A stretch of DNA of 64,000 nt from Geobacillus stearothermophilus ATCC 12980. GTDB taxonomy: Bacteria > Bacillota > Bacilli > Bacillales > Anoxybacillaceae. Below the pieces are notes generated by a model, which saw only the letters and a program-made list of their open reading frames with translations, was not told the DNA's origin and searched no databases. The translations under genes were made by a program, and so were the position numbers. The DNA lies in contig NZ_CP128494.1 of NCBI RefSeq assembly GCF_030369615.1, forward strand, positions 282,001-346,000, written 5' to 3'. Every line of letters starts with the position of its first letter. The first letter of the stretch is position 1. This document shows, one piece after another, positions 58,420-64,000 of the stretch.

Positions 58420-59682
58420 TCAGTTGCCACCCGCTCGTTTTGCATGAAATTCAGATTCGATGATGACGGCGGTTTTTTCTTTGCGTCTCTTCGCATATTC
58501 CGCTGTTGCGGTGAAAAGAACATCGGAAGAGGAGTTCAGGGCCGTTTCACATGAATCTTGCAACACGCCAATGATAAAACCAACCCCTACTACTTGCATG
58601 GCAATATCATTTGGGATGCCAAACAAACTGCATGCCAACGGGATAAGGAGAAGCGAGCCGCCCGCGACGCCGGATGCCCCTGTAGCGGCGATGGTGGAAA
58701 GAATGCTAAGAATCAGCGCTGTACCTAGATCGACTTCAATCCCCAATGTGTGAACCGCAGCAAGCGTCAACACGGAAATCGTAACGGCGGCGCCAGCCAT
58801 ATTAATCGTTGCACCGAGAGGGATCGAGACCGAATACGTATCTTTGTTTAATCCGAGTTTTTCAGCCAAATTCATATTCACCGGAATGTTTGCGGCCGAG
58901 CTGCGCGTAAAGAAGGCGGTCATTCCGCTTTCCCGAATGCATCTCCACACGAGCGGGTACGGATTTTGGCGAATGTTCACAAAGACAATCAGCGGATTTA
59001 TGACGAATGCCACGAAAAACATCGTCCCAAGAAGAACGGCCAATAACTTTCCGTATTCGATGAAAGCGGAAAGCCCGTTGGTGACCATCGCGTCAAAAAC
59101 AAGCCCCATGATTCCGATGGGTGCCAAATTGATGACCCATGTGACAATTTTTGAAATGGCGTCAGAAAAACTGGCGATGACGTTTTTGACCGTCTCCGGC
59201 GCAGGTCTTAATGCGATGCCAAGCAGCACCGCCCAAGTCAGGATACCGATATAATTCGCATTGATCAGTGCATGAATAGGGTTATCAACAATATTAAGCA
59301 ACAATGACTGAAGTACCTCTGTTATGCCGCTAGGGGGAGAGATATCTTTCATCCCTTCAGCTAAAGATAAATGAACCGGAAAGATGAAGCTGGCCACGAC
59401 GGCGGTAAGACCGGCTAAGAACGTGCTGGCCCCGTATAGGACAAGAATGTGTTGGATATTTGTTTTTTGGCCGCTTTGATGGCGGGAAATGGCGGAGACC
59501 ACGAGAAAGAACACCAATACGGGTGCGACGGCCTTTAGAGCGCTGACAAACAAGGAACCAAAAATGGACACCCATTTTGTTGATTCCGGGACGGCCATGG
59601 CGAGGACAATCCCGATGATGATACCGACAAGGATACGTCTGACAAGGCTAAGCTGATTCCACCTTACAATGAGTTGCTTCAT
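58420..59682 (-). CDS. sstT: serine/threonine:sodium symporter SstT
   Basis: This 420-residue member of the dicarboxylate/amino acid:cation (DAACS) family has eight membrane segments and re-entrant loops; key motifs [14 protein letters not shown] and the [15 protein letters not shown] stretch are present, with [12 protein letters not shown] in the last part. This combination is typical of SstT, which imports Ser and Thr with Na+. ATG 59682 follows AGGAGGA; the frame upstream to 59703 is not used. Confidence 0.9.
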   Translation of the reverse strand: MKQLIVRWNQLSLVRRILVGIIIGIVLAMAVPESTKWVSIFGSLFVSALKAVAPVLVFFLVVSAISRHQSGQKTNIQHILVLYGASTFLAGLTAVVASFIFPVHLSLAEGMKDISPPSGITEVLQSLLLNIVDNPIHALINANYIGILTWAVLLGIALRPAPETVKNVIASFSDAISKIVTWVINLAPIGIMGLVFDAMVTNGLSAFIEYGKLLAVLLGTMFFVAFVINPLIVFVNIRQNPYPLVWRCIRESGMTAFFTRSSAANIPVNMNLAEKLGLNKDTYSVSIPLGATINMAGAAVTISVLTLAAVHTLGIEVDLGTALILSILSTIAATGASGVAGGSLLLIPLACSLFGIPNDIAMQVVGVGFIIGVLQDSCETALNSSSDVLFTATAEYAKRRKEKTAVIIESEFHAKRAGGN

Positions 59683-59703
59683 AACGTTCCTCCTGACACT
59701 CAT

Positions 59704-60066
59704 GGATGATCAAGAATGAAATTCACCGTACATGCACAAGTGTTTTCCAGTGGTGAACAAACACTATTTTAGCATGAATATTAGTGATTAACGAATAGAT
59801 TGTTATATTAGAATAGTTTGAATTGTCCAAACGTTGCATTGCCTTTTGCGCTTATGGCAAGGTCGAAAAAGAAGCCAGCCGCGATGGGGCTGACATCGGT
59901 TGCAAAGCAAAAAGCTCACTGAATCCTAGCCGTATGAATCAAAATAAACAAAAGGAGTGTGTGGTGCAATTTGAAATTGTAGTAATGTGGTTTTTGCAGA
60001 ACAGTTGGATCGACTGCAGGGAAGATAGACAAGCTTTTCACTGCATCCGTATAGCACATAGTACAA
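59704..60066. other. intergenic stretch with no supported gene
   Basis: About 360 bp between sstT and the convergent-side terminator. A 93-codon plus-strand frame starting at 59823 has no ribosome binding site or motif. The sstT promoter is presumably within 59704-59820, which is AT-rich. Confidence 0.4.
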
Positions 60067-60096
60067 AAGGGCCGAGTGGCCCCTTCGTTTTTTGCC
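60067..60096. terminator. terminator downstream of spo0M
   Basis: AAGGGCC and GGCCCCTT form a stem with T6 on the plus strand and T-rich sequence on the minus strand, 10 bp after the spo0M stop. Confidence 0.65.
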
Positions 60097-60105
60097 CCTT
60101 TTAGC

Positions 60106-60870
60106 TCAGCTATACCGGCTAATTGCTTTCGCCAACCATTGCGCCAATGAAGCGACATCGCTCGGCCCATAGGTGAACCGGACAAGCGTTTCGTCCATAT
60201 CAAGCGCCTCGGAAAGCAATCCAGCAAACCCGCGCGCTTTGCGGTCAATCTCTAAAATGGCTTCAACCCCATGCTCGGAGACAAAGAAAATGGCCTCCAG
60301 TTCGTCAAGTCGGCCTTTAAACGGTCCGCTTGCCGGCTTGAATTCAAACTCTTGGATAAACGGCAGCCGCTGTTGCCAATAGCGCGGCGCTTGTTCGCAT
60401 TGCACATGGCGAAGGCGGAAACCTAATTGGCGGGCCGCCTCGAGAAACGCGGCGACAAGCGGGTGCGGTTCGATGGCGAGATGGTCGCAGTCTTGCGGGT
60501 CGAGCGCCATTTTAATGTCAAGGCCGGTTTGCAGCCATACCCGCGAAGAACCGAGCGTGACCGGTACGTCGTACGGCAAGGCGAATTGAAACGGGATCGT
60601 TTTCGTTTCGTTCGGCGCGATCGTCAGCGGGCCGCTCACTTTGTAGCGCGCCAGCACGGCTTTTTCTTCAAATTTCTTATCATCGATTTCGCGGATGTAC
60701 GTTGTGACTAATGCCAAATAAATTTCATCAATGTGCTGTTCGACGCTGCCGCCGCGAATGTCGACAACCCCTTCGACGGTTTCGCCTTGGACATATTGCG
60801 CTTTGGCGAGCTTCGTATCAACAGTGGCGGCACCGATGCCGATCGAACTTAACAGTTTTTTGAACAACAC
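60106..60870 (-). CDS. spo0M: sporulation-control protein Spo0M
   Basis: The 254-residue arrestin-like protein begins MLFKKLLSSIGIGAATVDTKL and has the ESKEI-type beta sandwich with PYDVPVTLG, all typical of Spo0M. It influences early sporulation and, in B. subtilis, is under SigW and SigH control. No SigW site was found. AGGGGGAGAAC precedes ATG 60870. Confidence 0.9.
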   Translation of the reverse strand: MLFKKLLSSIGIGAATVDTKLAKAQYVQGETVEGVVDIRGGSVEQHIDEIYLALVTTYIREIDDKKFEEKAVLARYKVSGPLTIAPNETKTIPFQFALPYDVPVTLGSSRVWLQTGLDIKMALDPQDCDHLAIEPHPLVAAFLEAARQLGFRLRHVQCEQAPRYWQQRLPFIQEFEFKPASGPFKGRLDELEAIFFVSEHGVEAILEIDRKARGFAGLLSEALDMDETLVRFTYGPSDVASLAQWLAKAISRYS

Positions 60871-61033
60871 GTTCTCCCCCTTGTCAGCGATTTCAGTTGA
60901 GAATACGGAGCACCTGGTGAAAAGGTTCTGCTCTTCTTTAAAGTAACATAACGCCTAAAGGGGTTTCACTGTTTTGGAAAGCGAGACGGTTTTTGCTAAA
61001 ATGGCGTATATGGATGAGAAGGGCGGGTCATGA

Positions 61034-61483
61034 ATGAAACGGGTCATTCATGTTGTCGGGGCAGCCATCTTCAATGAACAGAGGGATGTGTTATGTGCGT
61101 TGCGCGCGCCGAACATGTCGCTGCCCAACGTGTGGGAGTTTCCGGGCGGCAAAGTGGAAGAGGGGGAGCGGCCCGAAGACGCTTTAGTTCGGGAAATTCG
61201 CGAGGAGCTTGGCTGCACCATTTCGGTCGGTGAGTTGTTGGCTGATGTGTTCCATGAGTATGAACACGCCATCGTGCATTTGCGGACGTATGAAGCCCGC
61301 TTAGTCGATGGGGAGCCGCGGGCGCGGGAGCATGCTGAGCTTCGGTGGGTGCCGCTTCAAGCATTGCGCTCTCTTGAGTGGGCGCCGGCGGACATTCCGA
61401 CTGTTGAGGCGTTGTTGGTTGAGGGGGAAGCGCAGAAGGGCGTTTTGGACGTTCTGATGAGACCGAGATCTATCGACGATTGA
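61034..61483 (+). CDS. Nudix hydrolase (MutT-like)
   Basis: The 149-residue protein has a complete Nudix box in the pattern GX5EX7REX2EEXG starting at GGKVEEGERPEDA. The start KRVIHVVGAAIFNEQRDVL resembles 8-oxo-dGTP diphosphatases and CTP pyrophosphohydrolases of the MutT/NudG group. It probably sanitises the nucleotide pool; exact substrate not known. Confidence 0.88.
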   Translation: MKRVIHVVGAAIFNEQRDVLCALRAPNMSLPNVWEFPGGKVEEGERPEDALVREIREELGCTISVGELLADVFHEYEHAIVHLRTYEARLVDGEPRAREHAELRWVPLQALRSLEWAPADIPTVEALLVEGEAQKGVLDVLMRPRSIDD

Positions 61484-61492
61484 GGTGAAGAA

Positions 61493-61538
61493 AGCCTGGT
61501 TGCGGCCGTTTGCCATGTGGCCGCACCAGGCTCTTTTG
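61493..61538. terminator. bidirectional terminator between Nudix and Gfo/Idh genes
   Basis: AGCCTGGTTGCGGCC pairs with GGCCGCACCAGGCT (one mismatch) and is followed by CTTTTGG; it lies between convergent genes. Confidence 0.85.
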
Positions 61539-61548
61539 GTGTCAGCAG

Positions 61549-62727
61549 TTAGCGGATGTCAAGTGGGTCGTCTGCTTTATCCGTCACGGTGCACGCTTCC
61601 GCCAAAGCGAGGTCGGCGGCGGCGTCTTCGGCGGTGACGAGGACGCGCCAGCTCGGGTTCTCGATCAAACGGCAAAAATCAAGAAAGCGCGTTTGAGCGA
61701 TCGCTTCGTACCACCCGTGGCGGTCCGAGAGCACCACGGTGCGCTCGTATGGGCGGCGCGGAGCGGCTGAAGGTTCCGTGGGCGGCAACAGCCGGTCGGC
61801 CGCTTGCTGCAGTTGTTCGATAGCGTCAGCCGACGGCTTTGTCGGGATGGCGTCAAGAAAGGCGTCAATGCAGGCTGCCTCCTCGTCAGTGACGAGGCCG
61901 GAGACGGACAGCTGCGTCGGAATCCAGCCGTCAAGCACGATGCGGCCGCGTTTCGTATGAATGTCCCAGTGCGTCGATTCTGAAGCGGCTGGGTCCATCG
62001 TAAAGCCGTGGTAATAATGAACGGGGATGCGCCGTCCGTTGCCTTCATGAATCACCGTGGCGCCGACGCGCGGCCGTGTGCCGTCTGTTTCCTGAAGCGC
62101 GAATCCGTGGGCGGAAACCGCTTCGCCAAACCAATCGCGGCCGACTTCAAAAAAGTGGACGCCGTGCTCAATGAGAATGCCGCCGCTTCGCCGCTCGTCC
62201 CAAAACCAATGGCCTTTGGCGACGCGGTGAGCCGCGTTGTGAAGGCTTGCGTAGTCCACTGGTCCAAGAAGCGCGCGGTGGATGAGTTGCTTGACAGCTT
62301 CTGTGAGCGGATGGTAGCGCAAGACGAGATTGACCGCCAACGCCCGGTTCTGGCGGGCGGCGAGCTGGATGTTCGCCCGCAGCGCCTCGGCGGTGAGGCC
62401 GCCTGGCTTTTCAAGGAGCACATGTTTTCCTTCCTCAAGCGCCCGCTTGGCAAGCGGGGCGTGCAAATGCGGAGGGGTGGTGAGAATGACGATGTCAACA
62501 TGCGGGTCAACGATCAATTGTTCAGCTTCGCGGTATTCGCGCACGTCGCCCGCCTGCGGCTGACGGCGGCGATAGGCGTCGATGACGCGCTGGCGCTTTG
62601 CGTCCGTTCGGCCAGCGACGGCAGCAAGCTGAAAGGAAGGAAGCGGTGCGAGCGCGCCGGATAAAAATTCAGCGAATGCACCGGCGCCGGCGATGCCGAC
62701 ACGGTAACGGAAAAATGAAGAAATCAT
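61549..62727 (-). CDS. Gfo/Idh/MocA family oxidoreductase
   Basis: The 392-residue protein has a Rossmann start YRVGIAGAGAFAEF, the EKPGGLT motif with the catalytic Lys (HVLLEKPGGL), and an IEHGVHFFEVGRDWFGE segment containing the conserved His. These NAD(P)-dependent dehydrogenases act on sugars or sugar derivatives. ATG 62727 follows GGAGGAGAA. A sugar-nucleotidyltransferase gene follows divergently; a shared role in glycan synthesis is possible but not shown. Confidence 0.85.
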   Translation of the reverse strand: MISSFFRYRVGIAGAGAFAEFLSGALAPLPSFQLAAVAGRTDAKRQRVIDAYRRRQPQAGDVREYREAEQLIVDPHVDIVILTTPPHLHAPLAKRALEEGKHVLLEKPGGLTAEALRANIQLAARQNRALAVNLVLRYHPLTEAVKQLIHRALLGPVDYASLHNAAHRVAKGHWFWDERRSGGILIEHGVHFFEVGRDWFGEAVSAHGFALQETDGTRPRVGATVIHEGNGRRIPVHYYHGFTMDPAASESTHWDIHTKRGRIVLDGWIPTQLSVSGLVTDEEAACIDAFLDAIPTKPSADAIEQLQQAADRLLPPTEPSAAPRRPYERTVVLSDRHGWYEAIAQTRFLDFCRLIENPSWRVLVTAEDAAADLALAEACTVTDKADDPLDIR

Positions 62728-63019
62728 GGCGTATTCTCCTCCTCCCTCACATATATATAGCATTAACGATGTTCATTATACCGCAAAGAAAAAGAAGAAC
62801 GAGAAAATGAAAGTTTTGAAATTGGCAAGCATCAATCATTCCTCATCGACACCATCCGACAATCATTTCGCTTGCGCAACAGAAGGAATATTATGTATAT
62901 TATTATTAGCAACCATCACAGCCGAGTGCTAGCAATCTATGAATCACTTTCATTTTCTCGTTCATCCATCAAGAATCGTGTCTAGTTTTGTGAAAAAAAT
63001 CGTATGGAGGGATGACGAA
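62728..63019. other. divergent intergenic region
   Basis: About 290 bp of AT-rich DNA between divergent genes; probably holds both promoters, which I cannot place exactly. Confidence 0.4.
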
Positions 63020-64000
63020 ATGAAAGCATTGTTGCTGGCAGGAGGATTAGGTACGCGTCTTCGTCCATTGACCGAAAACATCCCCAAACCGATGGCCCCG
63101 ATTGCGAATCGGCCATGGCTTGAGCACCTCATCATTCATCTTCGCGACCAAGGAGTCAACGAATTTGTCATCGCTGCCCATCACTGCTCTCACGTGATCC
63201 GCCGTTATTTCGGCGACGGAAAACGTTTCAATGTGAACATTACATACGCGCTTGAGCCGTCTCCGCTCGGAACGGCCGGGGCGATTAAAAATGCCGAACG
63301 TTTTCTGAATGAACGTTTTCTTGTGTTTAACGCCGACATTGTGCATTTGCCGCAATTGATCCCGCTGCTTGATTTCCATCGTCAACATGGCGGTTTGGCG
63401 ACCATTGTTTTAACGGAAGTAGACGATCCTTCTTCCTATGGAGTCGTAGAACAAGACGACAGCGGGCGAATTTTGCGCTTTATCGAAAAGCCGCGCCGCG
63501 AAGAAGCGCCATCGAACCGGATCAACGCCGGCATGTATATTTTGGAGCCAGAGGTGATGCGCTATATCCCGGCGGAGCGGGAAGTGTCGATTGAACGCGA
63601 AACATTCCCGCTGCTGATCGAAAGGAATGTCGGTGTCTATGGCATCGTCAGTGACGGATACTGGCGTGATATGGGGACGCCGGCCCGCTACCGCCAAGTT
63701 CACTGGGATGCGTTGCGTCGGGAGTTTCCGATTCCGCTGAAAGGCCGTGAAATCCAGCCAGGGGTATTTGTCGGCGAACATGTCGAGATTGGGTCGGGCG
63801 TCTTGTTTGTACCGCCTGTGCTCATCGGCGACCATGTGAAAATCGGACCGCAGGCTGTGATCGGCCCGAATGCGGTCATCGGCGACCGCTGCCAAATTGG
63901 CGCCCGCGTCCATTGCGCGCAGACCATCGTTTGGGACCGCTCTGTCATTCGTGACCGCAGCCGTTTGCAAAACAGCATTTTCGGCTATCGGACGGTGACG
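63020..64000 (+). CDS. sugar-phosphate nucleotidyltransferase (partial, 3' end outside)
   Basis: The frame is open from ATG 63020 to the window edge (327 codons). It has the nucleotidyltransferase signature LLAGGLGTRLRPLT, followed by KPM, FNADIV and a GYWRDMGTP motif, then a left-handed beta-helix of hexapeptide repeats (VGEHVEIGSGVLFVPP, IGDHVKIGPQAVIGPN). This is the layout of mannose-1-phosphate guanylyltransferase-like or glucose-1-phosphate-type enzymes that make NDP-sugars for cell-envelope glycans. GGAGGGA lies upstream. Confidence 0.88.
   Translation, partial: MKALLLAGGLGTRLRPLTENIPKPMAPIANRPWLEHLIIHLRDQGVNEFVIAAHHCSHVIRRYFGDGKRFNVNITYALEPSPLGTAGAIKNAERFLNERFLVFNADIVHLPQLIPLLDFHRQHGGLATIVLTEVDDPSSYGVVEQDDSGRILRFIEKPRREEAPSNRINAGMYILEPEVMRYIPAEREVSIERETFPLLIERNVGVYGIVSDGYWRDMGTPARYRQVHWDALRREFPIPLKGREIQPGVFVGEHVEIGSGVLFVPPVLIGDHVKIGPQAVIGPNAVIGDRCQIGARVHCAQTIVWDRSVIRDRSRLQNSIFGYRTVT

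Noticed and set aside
59823..60104. A 93-codon frame after sstT
   Set aside because: No ribosome binding site, no motif, and its end lies in the terminator hairpin.
1..64000. rRNA or tRNA genes
   Set aside because: No tRNA cloverleaf ending in a typical TPsiC arm/CCA context and no rRNA-like sequence was recognised on either strand.

Overview
The window is chromosomal DNA of a thermophilic Geobacillus, most likely G. stearothermophilus or a close relative. The main evidence is a 1087-residue type II-C Cas9 that, from memory, is almost identical to GeoCas9, with the matching 36-nt CRISPR repeat and tracrRNA. Moderately high GC, Bacillus-type genes (spo0M, yuaF-floT, dagK, rlmCD, sstT) and many IS630-, IS110- and DDE-type insertion sequences fit this. 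No rRNA or tRNA gene was found.

Layout. 1-5.4 kb: a four-gene ABC exporter operon, then an IS630-type element. 5.4-7.2 kb: a lone osmolyte-transporter permease and a coiled-coil repeat protein. 7.3-15.3 kb: a complete four-gene type II Wadjet (JetABCD) anti-plasmid operon. 15.3-28.9 kb: a CRISPR island bounded on both sides by directly repeated remnants of an Rpn-type nuclease gene. Inside it are one orphan CRISPR repeat, a composite-transposon-like block (IS630, persulfide/CoA-disulfide reductase, ybaK, IS630; a DDE-type IS is nested in the first copy), the main array of 16 repeats, a bidirectional terminator, and cas2-cas1-cas9-tracrRNA on the minus strand. A lone repeat of a different CRISPR class follows at 29.04 kb.

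29.3-43.3 kb is mostly core genome: P1 peptidase, MFS exporter, PspA-type membrane stress pair, YhgE/Pip protein with its TetR repressor, a two-component system divergent from a PepSY-like gene and an HtrA protease, and an M48 protease. 43.7-48.7 kb is a scrambled zone: a decayed IS630 copy, a 5'-truncated gene, a DUF962 protein, an Rpn gene split in two with an IS110 element between the halves, and about 74-bp tandem stem-loop repeats. 48.8-64 kb is core again: SigW-type yuaF-floT, dagK, two RumA-type rRNA methyltransferases, a collapsed type I restriction locus, an AGCS symporter, sstT, spo0M, a Nudix hydrolase, a Gfo/Idh oxidoreductase and the 5' part of a sugar-nucleotidyltransferase gene.

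Main discovery. The single repeat at 15821-15856 and the first array repeat at 22550 were once neighbours. The three bases after the orphan repeat (C plus TA) joined to the 27 bases before the array give exactly one 30-nt spacer, the length of nearly all other spacers, with TA as the IS630 target duplication. An IS630-bounded block carrying a persulfide-reductase gene with a CstR-like operator therefore sits inside a CRISPR spacer. Wadjet, Cas9, a dead type I restriction locus and the foreign CRISPR repeat make this a defence-rich, IS-shaped region.
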